A DNA stretch of 64,000 bases from Prochlorococcus marinus str. SB (GCF_000760115.1 NZ_JNAS01000001.1:248001-312000); one strand, 5' to 3'; shown: positions 54,476 through 63,425, numbered from the stretch's first letter. Notes: a model not told the origin generated them from the letters alone. A program made the numbers and translations.

Positions 54476-57082
54476 ATGAATAATCCAAAAACCCAAAATA
54501 ATATTTCAAGATATGTGAAACTTGAAGATTACAAAGTTTTTGATTATGAAATTCCAGAAATCTTTTTGGACTTCGTAATTAAGAAAAATGTTGTGAATGT
54601 TACGACCAAACTAAAATTGGTAAAAAAAAATAAGAATACCAGAAATCTAATTCTAGATGGTACGGATATATTAATAAAAAAAATATTTATAGATGACTCA
54701 CTACTGGGAAAGGAATACTACAAACAGCAAAAAAATAACTTAAAAATTGAAAATATAAACAAAGATAATTTTTTATTAAAAATAGAGGGAATAATTAAAC
54801 CGAAGGAAAATACATCCCTTTTAGGAATGTATGAGAGCAATGGAATTATAACTACGCAATGTGAGGCTGAGGGATTTAGAAGAATAAGTTTTCACTCTGA
54901 TAGGCCTGATATTCTAAGCAAATACACCGTGAGAATTGAGGCAGACAAGAATGATTACCCTGTCTTACTTTCAAATGGTAACGTCGTAAAAGAAAATAAT
55001 CTTGCAAATAATCGACATGAAATAATTTGGGAAGACCCATATCCGAAGCCCTCATATCTATTTGCATTGGTAGCGGGGAACCTTAATTGTGTAAAAAACA
55101 ATTTCATAACAAAATCGAATAAAAAAGTAGAAATAAATATTTATGTTGAGTATGGCGATGAAAAATATGTTCAACATGCAATAAGTTCCTTAAAGAAATC
55201 TATGAAGTGGGACGAGGATAAATATAACCTTGAATACGATTTGTCATTATTCAATATTGTTGCAGTCAGACACTTTAATATGGGAGCAATGGAAAATAAA
55301 AGTCTCAATATTTTCAACTCAAAACTAATACTCGCTAATTCTGAAACAACAACTGATGAAGAATTAGAAAGAATAGAGGGCGTGATCGCCCATGAATACT
55401 TCCATAATTGGACGGGGAATAGAGTGACTTGTAGAGATTGGTTTCAACTATCTCTAAAAGAAGGCTTAACAGTATTCAGAGATCAACAGTTCACAGCAGA
55501 CCTTCATAATCATGAAATCAAGAGACTTGATGATGCGAAATTTCTTAGGAAAAATCAATTTAGAGAGGATTCTGGTCCAACATCACATCCTGTAATGCCA
55601 GAGAGATACCAAGAAATAGACAATTTCTATACGACCACGATTTACGAGAAAGGAGCAGAAATAATTAGAATGCTTAATAAGCTTGTAAAAGATGAAAATT
55701 TCTATAGAGGATTTAGTAATTACATCTCAACATATGATGGAAAGGCAGCAACAATAGACCAATTTGTCGATAAAATATTAGAGCATAATAAGGAAATCGA
55801 TCCTGAAAAGTTTAAAATCTGGTACAAACAAAATGGGACCCCAAAAATAAAATTCAAGAGAATCTGGGATCAAACAGGCAAAAAACTTACAATTGAAGCC
55901 TCACAATGTAATCCAATAAAGAACAACCCATATAATGATTTACCACTAATAATTCCTATAAATCTGGCTATATTTTGCGGTGATAATATAACGATAGAAA
56001 AAACAGTTGTTTTAAAAACAAAAAAACAAGAATTCATTTTTAGGAATGTAAGATCTGACATTCAAATGCCTTTAGTAACTTATTTTCGCGAATTCTCTTC
56101 ACCTGTTGAGTGGGAATCAGATACTACCTTGGATGAAAAATTTTTAATTTTAAAATATGAAAAAGATTTTTTTACACTATCTAATACTGTAAAAGTATTT
56201 TATAAAAAAATTATTTTATGCAGATTAGATGAAAAACCAGATCATAAAATTGAAAATAAATTAATAAGCACCTTAATATCATTTATAAAAAATAAAGATA
56301 TTAATTTATCCCTTTTATCAGAATTACTAAGTATACCGACATTTGCTGAAATTGAATCGGAGATAGAAAATATAGACCCTTTAAAGATATATAAAACTAT
56401 TGACGAATTAAATCATTTATTTGGTACCAAATTAAAAGAAGAATTACGTTTTAAGCTCCAAGAAATAGAGAATAATCTAGATAAAGTTTGGCCAGAAGGT
56501 AAAAATGAAAGAAAAATAATCGAAACTATTTGGAAACTACTCTTAAGCAGTGATGATAGGGAAATTAAAGGCAAAATAATTAATTATGTCGATAGTAATT
56601 CGATGACGTTAGCAAAAGCTGCAATGAATTCTATCAGTAGAATTAATTGTCCTGAAAGAAAAATTATTTCAAATATATTCTTCAATAAATGGAAAAATAA
56701 TAGTGTCGTTTTGGATAGTTGGTTCTCATTTAATGCATCTATAGAAATTGATGAAAAAACAAGCAGCATTGAAAAATTGTTTGAAAACAAGTTTTTTGAT
56801 TCAAAATCACCCAACACTTTAAGAGCTATATTAAATACATTCGTAACAAAAAATAGTACTTTTCATGCAATTAATGGTTCTGGTTATAAATATATTGCAA
56901 AAAAGATAATTGAATTTGATAAATTAAATCCAATAGTAATTTCCCGTTTTGTAAAAGTATTTAGTAGATATAATTATTATTCAGAACCTTACAAAAGTAA
57001 TATGATAGAAACAATAAAGCAGATTAAAAAAAATAAACTATCAAAAAACACTAAAGAAGTATTAGATGCAATAATAGATTGA
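54476..57082 (+). CDS. pepN: Aminopeptidase N
   Basis: PepN (M1 family) removes N-terminal residues from peptides. The 868-residue protein has the substrate-binding GAMENKSLNIF (about 272-282), the zinc-binding HEYFHNW (HExxH) with the third ligand Glu in LKEGLTVFRDQ, and a Tyr in YEKGAEIIRML. Length and domain order match the E. coli-type enzyme, with a C-terminal helical domain. It begins 51 bp after the secreted hypothetical gene. Confidence 0.95.
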   Translation: MNNPKTQNNISRYVKLEDYKVFDYEIPEIFLDFVIKKNVVNVTTKLKLVKKNKNTRNLILDGTDILIKKIFIDDSLLGKEYYKQQKNNLKIENINKDNFLLKIEGIIKPKENTSLLGMYESNGIITTQCEAEGFRRISFHSDRPDILSKYTVRIEADKNDYPVLLSNGNVVKENNLANNRHEIIWEDPYPKPSYLFALVAGNLNCVKNNFITKSNKKVEINIYVEYGDEKYVQHAISSLKKSMKWDEDKYNLEYDLSLFNIVAVRHFNMGAMENKSLNIFNSKLILANSETTTDEELERIEGVIAHEYFHNWTGNRVTCRDWFQLSLKEGLTVFRDQQFTADLHNHEIKRLDDAKFLRKNQFREDSGPTSHPVMPERYQEIDNFYTTTIYEKGAEIIRMLNKLVKDENFYRGFSNYISTYDGKAATIDQFVDKILEHNKEIDPEKFKIWYKQNGTPKIKFKRIWDQTGKKLTIEASQCNPIKNNPYNDLPLIIPINLAIFCGDNITIEKTVVLKTKKQEFIFRNVRSDIQMPLVTYFREFSSPVEWESDTTLDEKFLILKYEKDFFTLSNTVKVFYKKIILCRLDEKPDHKIENKLISTLISFIKNKDINLSLLSELLSIPTFAEIESEIENIDPLKIYKTIDELNHLFGTKLKEELRFKLQEIENNLDKVWPEGKNERKIIETIWKLLLSSDDREIKGKIINYVDSNSMTLAKAAMNSISRINCPERKIISNIFFNKWKNNSVVLDSWFSFNASIEIDEKTSSIEKLFENKFFDSKSPNTLRAILNTFVTKNSTFHAINGSGYKYIAKKIIEFDKLNPIVISRFVKVFSRYNYYSEPYKSNMIETIKQIKKNKLSKNTKEVLDAIID

Positions 57083-57096
57083 TTTTTTGATGATAT

Positions 57097-57318
57097 TTAA
57101 CTAAATATAATAATAACAATTGTAAATATTAATAATAAAATAAATATAAGATACTTATTAACAAAAATATAATCAAATACATTAATATTATTATCGTTAT
57201 TCCACTTTTTATTTACATATTCCTTAGTTATAAATTTATTAGGTCTGCCACAATATAAACATGTTGGGGCAGTTTTTAAAATTAAATTTTTACATTGGGG
57301 GCACTTTTTTTTTTCCAT
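57097..57318 (-). CDS. Zinc-ribbon membrane-anchored small protein
   Basis: The 73-residue protein has an N-terminal zinc ribbon (CPQCKNLILKTAPTCLYCG, two CxxC pairs) and a C-terminal hydrophobic helix (about 50-71, NKYLIFILLLIFTIVII). Ribbon plus anchor suggests a membrane-linked adaptor or sensor. The family is not named. It converges with pepN. Confidence 0.6.
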   Translation of the reverse strand: MEKKKCPQCKNLILKTAPTCLYCGRPNKFITKEYVNKKWNNDNNINVFDYIFVNKYLIFILLLIFTIVIIIFS

Positions 57319-57370
57319 AATTTAATCTTACTGAATAAAATTGAAATAAGAAACAATAAATAAAATAAGT

Positions 57371-57399
57371 AATTTAAATTTAAATTTAAATTTAAATTT
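57371..57399. repeat. AAATTT microsatellite
   Basis: About four and a half copies of the 6-bp unit AAATTT lie in the noncoding spacer between 57319 and 57501. Such runs arise easily in very AT-rich DNA and I see no function. Confidence 0.8.
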
Positions 57400-57501
57400 T
57401 ATTTTTATATATTGAATAATTAAATATCATTGCAAAAAAAAATTTGATTCTAACTATTTAATAAAATTAAATATAATGAAAAATTAGTATTTGGTTTGAA
57501 A

Positions 57502-57662
57502 TGTTTGCAATTGCACTTGGAATGTCCCCTGTCGAAAAAATCACTGTTGCAATATCTGCTTCAATTTTTATAATCGCCTTTACATGGGTCTCGATTAAGG
57601 GAGATTTAAGAAAACTTGCTAATGAACTAATTGAAGATAATGAAAATAATCAGGATAATTAA
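57502..57662 (+). pseudogene. Small membrane-protein gene with one-base frameshift
   Basis: Frame 1 from ATG 57502 reads MFAIALGMSPVEK and then, after an A5 run at 57536-57540, falls out of frame and stops early (after SLLQYLLQFL). The other frame continues exactly where the first should: ITVAISASIFIIAFTWVS, KGDLRKLANELIED, to a TAA at 57662. One extra A in the run restores a 53-residue protein with one helix and an acidic tail. No start codon exists for the second part alone. This is either a real frameshift, programmed slippage or an assembly error. Confidence 0.6.
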
Positions 57663-57676
57663 AAAAATCTATCAAC

Positions 57677-57877
57677 CTACTTTGCATGCAAGCTAGGATA
57701 ATCAATAATATGCCTAATTTCTTTTAGAGAAGAACCATAGATTTTTTCACCATTAAAGTGAACACCAATCCATTTTTCCTTTTGATTAAAAAAATTACTT
57801 TTAGTAGTATCCCTCTCGAGATAATCTTTATTATCCCAATTTAAAGTTATATCCCAACCTTTATAATTTTCTATCAT
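57677..57877 (-). CDS. Small hypothetical protein
   Basis: ATG at 57877 (or 57892 upstream) gives a 66-residue soluble protein with IENYKGWDITLNWDN, KEKWIGVHFNGEKIYGSS and LKEIRHIIDYP. Conserved-looking Trp and Gly residues and alternating strands suggest a small beta-rich fold. No family is recognised. The gene is on the minus strand between the frameshifted gene and purT. Confidence 0.5.
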   Translation of the reverse strand: MIENYKGWDITLNWDNKDYLERDTTKSNFFNQKEKWIGVHFNGEKIYGSSLKEIRHIIDYPSLHAK

Positions 57878-57970
57878 TGAGAAAGAGAGCACATACCCAA
57901 ATAATACTCAGAGAGACACTTAATAAAAACAAAGGAAATAAGTATTTTTTTCGTTATTTTTATTTAATAT

Positions 57971-59146
57971 TTATATACTACTGACTTTTATTTTAAAAGC
58001 AGCTTCATCTGCATTTTTTCTAGCCAAATTAATGTCAGAATTTGATGAGAGAACAACACCCATTCTTCTGCCTTTTCTGGAAACTGGTTTGCCAAATATG
58101 AGCACTTTGGTCTTTTCAAATTTTAATGCTTCATTAAGACCCTCATAAATAGGATTAGGATACTCTTGGTTAGAGAGTATAACTCTGGTTGCAGAGGGCT
58201 CTATTAGATCTATGCGCGGTATTGGTAAATTTAAAAAAGCCCTTAAATGTAATTCAAATTCATTAATATTTTGACTAACTAATGTAACCATACCAGTGTC
58301 GTGTGGTCTTGGAGATAATTCTGAAAATATAACCTCACTTCCTCTTATAAAAAATTCTACTCCGTATAATCCAGCTCCATTAAGGTTATTTAATATTCTA
58401 CTTGTCATTCTCTTAGCTTCAATAATTAAGGATTCCTTGATCTCTAAAGGTTGCCAACTACATTGATAGTCTCCATTAGATTGCAGATGTCCAATTGGTA
58501 AACAAAAAATATTTTCACCATTTTCTTTTCTTACAGTTAAAAGAGTAAACTCAAAATCAAAATTAATAAATTCTTCAATAATTACACCTTTGACCTTTCC
58601 TCTTGAATTTGCTTGTGCCTGATTCCAAGCATTTTGTAAATCATTTTTTGTTTCAACCAAACTCTGCCCTTTTCCTGAAGAGCTCATTAAAGGTTTAAGT
58701 AAAAGTGGGAATCCAATTTCATCTGCTTTTTTTTCTAAATCATCAAATTCAAGAATATAATCAAACTTTGCAGTTTTAATTTTTAAATCGTTAGAAGCTA
58801 AGTCTCTAATTTTATCTCTATTCATTGTAATTTCTACAGTTCTGGCGTTGGGAACAATATTGAATCCTTCATCCTCGAGTTCTTTTAGGGCCTCAATTGA
58901 AAGTGCCTCTATTTCTGGGACAACATAATCAGGCTTAAATTCTTTTATAACACTTTTTAAAATATTTTTATCTCCCATATCAATTACTCTTGAATAATCA
59001 GCAACTTGCATTGCAGGAGCTTTTTCATATCGATCAATTGCAATAACTTCTAATCCTAATCTTTTGGATTCTATTACTAATTCTTTTCCAAGCTCGCCAC
59101 TACCAAGTAATAAAATTCTCTTTTTAGAAAAAATTGATTCTTTCAT
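57971..59146 (-). CDS. purT: Formate-dependent phosphoribosylglycinamide formyltransferase
   Basis: PurT formylates GAR in purine synthesis using formate and ATP. The 391-residue ATP-grasp protein shows ILLLGSGELGKELVIE at the N-terminus, LKPLMSSSGKGQSLVET (the ATP-binding lid), LYGVEFFIRGSEVIFSEL and SPRPHDTGMVTL with the Mg/ATP-binding Glu and the Arg. Length is typical. A small membrane-protein gene lies 11 nt upstream on the same strand. Confidence 0.95.
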   Translation of the reverse strand: MKESIFSKKRILLLGSGELGKELVIESKRLGLEVIAIDRYEKAPAMQVADYSRVIDMGDKNILKSVIKEFKPDYVVPEIEALSIEALKELEDEGFNIVPNARTVEITMNRDKIRDLASNDLKIKTAKFDYILEFDDLEKKADEIGFPLLLKPLMSSSGKGQSLVETKNDLQNAWNQAQANSRGKVKGVIIEEFINFDFEFTLLTVRKENGENIFCLPIGHLQSNGDYQCSWQPLEIKESLIIEAKRMTSRILNNLNGAGLYGVEFFIRGSEVIFSELSPRPHDTGMVTLVSQNINEFELHLRAFLNLPIPRIDLIEPSATRVILSNQEYPNPIYEGLNEALKFEKTKVLIFGKPVSRKGRRMGVVLSSNSDINLARKNADEAAFKIKVSSI

Positions 59147-59157
59147 ATATATAAAAC

Positions 59158-59400
59158 TTATTCCTCATCACCAGAAGGTTGTGAAGATGTATCATCTGTA
59201 ATTTTTTTATCTTTAGAAAAACTAAATAAAAAATTTCTACCATACCAATTTTGACTTCGAATGCTATTGGTTATTGATTTTGAAATTGCTCCTAAAAAAA
59301 AGATTCCAATCATTGCCCAAATAATTCTTTCTAAAGCAATTGCAGGCGAAAAACCTTGACCGGAATTAATAATTTCAGTAAGTGGGTCTAAAGGGTCCAA
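59158..59400 (-). CDS. Small one-helix hypothetical protein
   Basis: The 80-residue protein has one helix (about 23-43, LERIIWAMIGIFFLGAISKSI) and an acidic tail ending SQPSGDEE. The N-terminal part is polar with Pro and Asp. It is just upstream of purT in the same direction and probably co-transcribed, but no functional link is evident. Confidence 0.5.
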   Translation of the reverse strand: MDPLDPLTEIINSGQGFSPAIALERIIWAMIGIFFLGAISKSITNSIRSQNWYGRNFLFSFSKDKKITDDTSSQPSGDEE

Positions 59401-59545
59401 ATTTAAACTGATTTATAATAACAATTATAAATGGTTAAATAGATTAAAAATTAAAACTTACGAAAGAAATAACCAAAACTACAATATAAATTAAACACAA
59501 TAAAGTCTATACAATGCTATCTTCAAAGGGTGATTTTTTTTAGAC

Positions 59546-60025
59546 ATGCAAGTTGACGTACAAAATACTACTGTTCTCTCCGCAGACGGATCAGCCATAA
59601 AACTAGGTGAATATTCAGGGGAAGTAATTTTAATTGTTAATGTAGCTAGTTATTGCGGAAATACTGCTCAGTATGAGGATCTTCAAAAGCTACATGATTT
59701 ATATTCAAGCAAAGGCCTAAGAATACTTGCATTCCCTTGTAATGATTTTGGGAAACAAGAACCCGACTCTCTTTCAGAAATAAAAGATTTTTGCACAACA
59801 AAATATGGAGTTAAGTTTGAAATCTATGAAAAAGTTCATGCCAAAGGCAACACCACAGAACCATACACAACCCTTAACAAAGTTGAACCTGAAGGAGATG
59901 TTGAATGGAATTTCGAAAAGTTTCTGATTGGGAAAGACAGTAAAGTAATTGCAAGATTCAAGCCAGGTGTTAAACCGTTTGACGAAAACTTAATAGCAGC
60001 TATAGAAGTAGCTTTAGATTCATAA
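59546..60025 (+). CDS. Glutathione peroxidase-family thiol peroxidase
   Basis: The 159-residue protein is a Cys-type GPx: VNVASYCGNTAQYEDL holds the peroxidatic Cys (about residue 37), WNFEKFLI holds the Trp and Asn, and IKDFCTTKYGVKF holds a candidate resolving Cys. This suggests thioredoxin dependence. In the second motif, usually PCNQFGxQEP, the Gln of the catalytic tetrad is Asp (FPCNDFGKQEP), which may lower activity. It should reduce lipid and hydrogen peroxides in the cytoplasm. Confidence 0.88.
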   Translation: MQVDVQNTTVLSADGSAIKLGEYSGEVILIVNVASYCGNTAQYEDLQKLHDLYSSKGLRILAFPCNDFGKQEPDSLSEIKDFCTTKYGVKFEIYEKVHAKGNTTEPYTTLNKVEPEGDVEWNFEKFLIGKDSKVIARFKPGVKPFDENLIAAIEVALDS

Positions 60026-60159
60026 AAACCTTTTTATAATTCAAATTAAAATACTAAAATTAAAGACTCTTTATATTTAATTAAAAAATAAGCAATTTTT
60101 TTTAAAGTTTTTTTTTTAAGGATTTAACTTTTCTAGTATTCTTATATTTATTTTAAATC

Positions 60160-60627
60160 TTATTTATTATCAGAATCAACTTCTACGTCTATTATTTCAT
60201 CTTTAACAGTTCTTTTTTTAGGTTTAATTGATTTTACCTTTGGCTCTATTGTCTCTCCTTTAACTTCACTTTCTTCTGGTTCCTCTGATTTTACTTCTGC
60301 CTCTATTGTTTCTTCTTTAACTTCACTTTCTTCTGGTTCCTTTGATTTTACTTCTGCCTCTATTGTTTCTTCTTTAACTTCACTTTCTTCTGGTTCCTTT
60401 GATTTTACTTCTGCCTCTATTGTTTCTTCTTTAACTTCACTTTCTTCTGGTTCCTTTGATTTTACTTCTGAATTTACTAAGCTTTGATCTTCATCTTTAC
60501 TTAAGAGGAACTTTAATAGTTTTTTAAATAATAAGAAACCTTTTTCAATTCTTTTTGGACCTAAAATTGAAAGCAAAATTACTAATATTATGAATATTTC
60601 AGGTGAATTTAAACCTAATAGTTTCAT
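60160..60627 (-). CDS. TatA-like protein with tandem repeat tail
   Basis: The first 45 residues look like a TatA/TatB-type helix: LGLNSPEIFIILVILLSILG, then PKRIEKGFLLFKKLLKF, the amphipathic helix. The rest (54-148) is an acidic repeat region of four 19-residue copies (EVKSKEPEESEVKEETIEA) and a fifth degenerate one. Whether it works in Sec-independent export is uncertain: the helix matches but the tail replaces the normal one. Repeat length may vary between strains. Confidence 0.7.
   Translation of the reverse strand: MKLLGLNSPEIFIILVILLSILGPKRIEKGFLLFKKLLKFLLSKDEDQSLVNSEVKSKEPEESEVKEETIEAEVKSKEPEESEVKEETIEAEVKSKEPEESEVKEETIEAEVKSEEPEESEVKGETIEPKVKSIKPKKRTVKDEIIDVEVDSDNK
60241..60468 (-). 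repeat. 57-bp coding minisatellite
   Basis: Four tandem 57-bp units, nearly identical at DNA level, encode the acidic repeats of the TatA-like protein; a fifth diverged unit reaches 60184. Near-identity of the units points to recent amplification by slippage or recombination. Confidence 0.9.
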
Positions 60628-60674
60628 TAAATTTCATATTCTATTTATATTTTAGTACATGCTAAAAATTTAAT

Positions 60675-61067
60675 CTAATTATTCTCAAAAGTTGGTAAAT
60701 AGAGTTCCCTATTTGATGCAATTAAACCTTCTTCTTTAAAAAAAATCTCTAGGTCTTTTAGATCATTTATATCTACAAATTCACCACAATTATCTAATAT
60801 ATTATTATGGGTAAAATTCCATAAATCAGCCAAATATTCGTCATCATCTGGAAATGCTACAAATTTCAAATATGTATTATTCAGAGCATATTCACTAGCA
60901 AAATCAGAATCTAAACCTTCCCTCTTAGCATCACAAAAAACTTTAGCAAATCTTTTGCCTACAGAAGTTTGAGCACTTGATAAATCTAAATTACCTTGTA
61001 TAGCATTTACATTTATTGGTGAAATAAAAATAATTATTGGTAGAAAAATAGATACTAATATAAACAA
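60675..61067 (-). CDS. Secreted two-cysteine hypothetical protein, copy B
   Basis: The 130-residue protein has a signal peptide (about 1-24, LVSIFLPIIIFISPINVNA) and a helical mature domain with RFAKVFCDAKREGLDSDFA and NNILDNCGEFVDI. The Cys pair and the GL and CG motifs match those of the protein at 41604-42005, so I regard them as paralogues. Its exported location is supported by the signal sequence. Function unknown. Confidence 0.6.
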   Translation of the reverse strand: MFILVSIFLPIIIFISPINVNAIQGNLDLSSAQTSVGKRFAKVFCDAKREGLDSDFASEYALNNTYLKFVAFPDDDEYLADLWNFTHNNILDNCGEFVDINDLKDLEIFFKEEGLIASNRELYLPTFENN

Positions 61068-61238
61068 GAAAAAATTTCCTTTTTAAATTTCAACTCAATA
61101 TAAACTAGCAAAAAAAGTAATCAATTAGGCCTATTTAAGTAAAAGCACTTATTATAAATTAAGAAATAAATAAAAAACATAAAATCAGACCCTTATCTAA
61201 ATTTATAATAAAGAAATATTATATAAATTTAAAATTAT

Positions 61239-62246
61239 ATGTCTTCAAATATAAGGCTAAAAGGAAGGGGAGTTAACAGGATAATTACGAGTAAGGTCAT
61301 GCTATCGCCATTAGCAGGAGTTACAGATAATATTTTTAGACGGCTTGTACGTAAATGGGCTCCAAACTCTTTACTTTTTACAGAAATGATAAATGCCACA
61401 AGTCTTAAAAAAGGATATGGCACACAAAAAATCAATCAAATAGATTTAGAAGAAGGTCCAATTGGAGTACAAATATTTGATAATAGGCCATATGCTGTTT
61501 CTGAAGCTGCGAAACAAGCTGAGGATTCTGGAGCATTCTTAATTGATATAAATATGGGATGTCCAGTAAAAAAAATTGCAAAGAAAGGTGGAGGCAGTGC
61601 TTTAATTAAAGACCGAAAACTTGCTATAGAATTGGTCAAAAATGTTGTAAAAGCTGTTAGGGTTCCAGTAACAGTAAAAACACGACTCGGATGGGATAGT
61701 AAAGAAGAAAATATAGAGGATTTCTTATTTAATCTTCAAGATGCAGGAGCAACGATGATCACACTTCATGGAAGAACTAGAAAACAGGGTTTTTCAGGGG
61801 AATCAGATTGGGAAATGATCGGGAGACTTAAAAAGTTATTGGAAATTCCAGTAATTGCTAATGGAGATATCAAAAATCCAGATGATGCTCTTAATTGTTT
61901 AAAAAAAACAAATGCTGATGGTGTAATGATTGGACGCGGAATTTTGGGATCCCCATGGAAAATTGGAGAAATAGATTATGCTCTTAAAGAAAATAAAAAT
62001 TTTAAAGAACCAAACACAGAAGAAAAACTATATTTAATTATTGAGCATCTTGATGAATTAATAAAAGAAAAAGGAAATCACGGATTGCTAATTGCAAGAA
62101 AACATATCTCATGGACATGCAAAGACTTTAAAGGAGCATCAAAGTTGAGAAATAACTTGGTTAGAGCTGTTGATAAAAATGAAGTTAAAAATTTAATAAT
62201 TAAAATGATTAAAACTTTGAATAATGAAAAAAATAGATTAGCTTAA
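61239..62246 (+). CDS. dus: tRNA-dihydrouridine synthase (DusB-like)
   Basis: Dus enzymes reduce uridine to dihydrouridine in the tRNA D-loop using FMN and NADPH. The 335-residue barrel shows SPLAGVTDNIFRRL near the N-terminus, IDINMGCPVKKIAKKGGGSAL (catalytic Cys region near 110), TLHGRTRKQGFSGESDW, and IANGDIKNPDDAL with VMIGRG (FMN phosphate binding). It is followed by a DUF2470 gene 17 bp away. Confidence 0.93.
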   Translation: MSSNIRLKGRGVNRIITSKVMLSPLAGVTDNIFRRLVRKWAPNSLLFTEMINATSLKKGYGTQKINQIDLEEGPIGVQIFDNRPYAVSEAAKQAEDSGAFLIDINMGCPVKKIAKKGGGSALIKDRKLAIELVKNVVKAVRVPVTVKTRLGWDSKEENIEDFLFNLQDAGATMITLHGRTRKQGFSGESDWEMIGRLKKLLEIPVIANGDIKNPDDALNCLKKTNADGVMIGRGILGSPWKIGEIDYALKENKNFKEPNTEEKLYLIIEHLDELIKEKGNHGLLIARKHISWTCKDFKGASKLRNNLVRAVDKNEVKNLIIKMIKTLNNEKNRLA

Positions 62247-62263
62247 AAAAAATTATTTTTTAA

Positions 62264-62521
62264 ATGAAAATTATTAGTAAAGAAACAAGTAAAAGAGTTT
62301 GTGATCACATGAACAATGATCACATAGATTCAGTGCACAAATATCTTACCCATTATGGGAAGATATCAACATTTGAGAATGCCTATATGGAAGAAATTAA
62401 TAATAGTTATATAAAAATCAATTACGATGGCCAATCAGCAATTATCAATTTTAAAAATGAAATATCTGAAGAAGAAATTCATTCAACTTTAGTATCAATG
62501 ATTAAAGACATTAAAGAATAA
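62264..62521 (+). CDS. DUF2470-domain protein
   Basis: The 85-residue protein consists of a single DUF2470-type domain: RVCDHMNNDHIDSVHKYLTH with the HMNxDH motif, and INYDGQSAIINFK. This domain is the C-terminal part of some haem/FMN-binding split-barrel proteins (HugZ type) and occurs alone in cyanobacteria. Haem or tetrapyrrole binding is plausible. It is downstream of dus and likely co-transcribed. Confidence 0.78.
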   Translation: MKIISKETSKRVCDHMNNDHIDSVHKYLTHYGKISTFENAYMEEINNSYIKINYDGQSAIINFKNEISEEEIHSTLVSMIKDIKE

Positions 62522-62540
62522 AATAATTTATAAAAAAATT

Positions 62541-62705
62541 CTAATTTTTATTTTCATAGTAATCAGTTATCTTTTTACATTCTTCAAATGAAAGCATGCT
62601 TAATCTAGATGTGGCTTTTATTTTTAAAATTGCACAAACAGCTAATAAATCAGCGCTATCCACAGTAAGTGCTTCAGAAAGTTCTAGGACCCTAAGACCT
62701 TTCAT
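62541..62705 (-). CDS. IF2 N-terminal-like mini-protein
   Basis: The 54-residue frame reads MKGLRVLELSEALTVDSADL, then LLAVCAILKIKATSRLSMLSF and EECKKITDYYE. The pattern RVxELxxxLxVxxxxLLxxxxxLxI with a serine-rich turn and a final Ax-KI-Y-E helix resembles the IF2_N domain, normally the N-terminal module of initiation factor 2. As a stand-alone protein its role is not clear; RNA or ribosome binding is inferred. Confidence 0.55.
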   Translation of the reverse strand: MKGLRVLELSEALTVDSADLLAVCAILKIKATSRLSMLSFEECKKITDYYENKN

Positions 62706-62747
62706 TAGTATTAAAAAATCTTTTTTACATTATCAAGAACCTTAAAA

Positions 62748-62984
62748 TCAATGGGCTGCATTTTTCCCTAAACCTGCAACGAATGGAAAAGTTTGTTCAT
62801 CACCAAATAAATCTTCTACCGAAGAATTAGAAATCTTATTTTTTTTATTATCAGGCTTAATTTCTTCAATTTCATTAGAAATATTATCTTTAATGTTATT
62901 TTCAATTTCATTTGCTAATAAATTATTCGTATTAGAAAATATTGAAAAAACTAATACACATAAAAACAAAACAATTTTTTTCAT
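62748..62984 (-). CDS. Secreted small hypothetical protein
   Basis: The 78-residue product has a signal peptide (MKKIVLFLCVLVFSIFSNTN), an Asn/Lys/Glu-rich low-complexity centre and an ordered C-terminus (SSVEDLFGDEQTFPFVAGLG and a final KNAAH) that looks like the conserved functional part. It is probably exported to the periplasm or lumen. I do not recognise a family. Confidence 0.55.
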   Translation of the reverse strand: MKKIVLFLCVLVFSIFSNTNNLLANEIENNIKDNISNEIEEIKPDNKKNKISNSSVEDLFGDEQTFPFVAGLGKNAAH

Positions 62985-63085
62985 AAAAAAAATTTATCTA
63001 ATACTATTTTTATATGCAAATAGTGTTATTTAGAAAAACTAGTTTATTTTAAAACAAATCTATATAAATCAAAATCAAAAAATAT

Positions 63086-63322
63086 TCATCTTCCCAACTT
63101 ATTTCTATTTTTAAATCTAATTAAAAAATAAAGACCTATTAACAAAAGAATTGCCAAGGAGTACTGATTAAGAAAAACATAAACCATATAGACGAGAAAG
63201 GGGAATAAGCACGCCCTCTTGAAATTTAATTTCTGTTCCTTTGACATATTTTTCCAATTTAAATATTCTTCCCATTGAAAAATCTTTTTCATTTTTCTAG
63301 TTTTATTTTTACGATTAAACAT
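63086..63322 (-). CDS. Small two-helix membrane hypothetical protein
   Basis: The 78-residue protein has a basic N-terminus with FQWEEYLNWKNMSKEQKLNF and two close hydrophobic helices (about 38-52 and 54-68), ending RFKNRNKLGR. Positive charges flank both ends, indicating cytoplasmic termini. No family is recognised. It diverges from the thioesterase. Confidence 0.5.
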   Translation of the reverse strand: MFNRKNKTRKMKKIFQWEEYLNWKNMSKEQKLNFKRACLFPFLVYMVYVFLNQYSLAILLLIGLYFLIRFKNRNKLGR

Positions 63323-63425
63323 AACTTTATAAATATAGTTTTGATGATTCTTATGTTAATAAATAAAATTAATCTAAAATATCAAAATATGTTTTTTCAT
63401 TGAAATAAAATTTTCTAAATAAAAG

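Noticed and set aside
57371-57399. AAATTT repeat considered as an origin or protein-binding site
   Set aside because: There are no DnaA boxes, no dnaA/dnaN neighbours and no strand-switch pattern; simple AT slippage explains it.
60241-60468. Tandem repeats considered as a CRISPR array
   Set aside because: The units are contiguous, in frame with a coding sequence and have no spacers.
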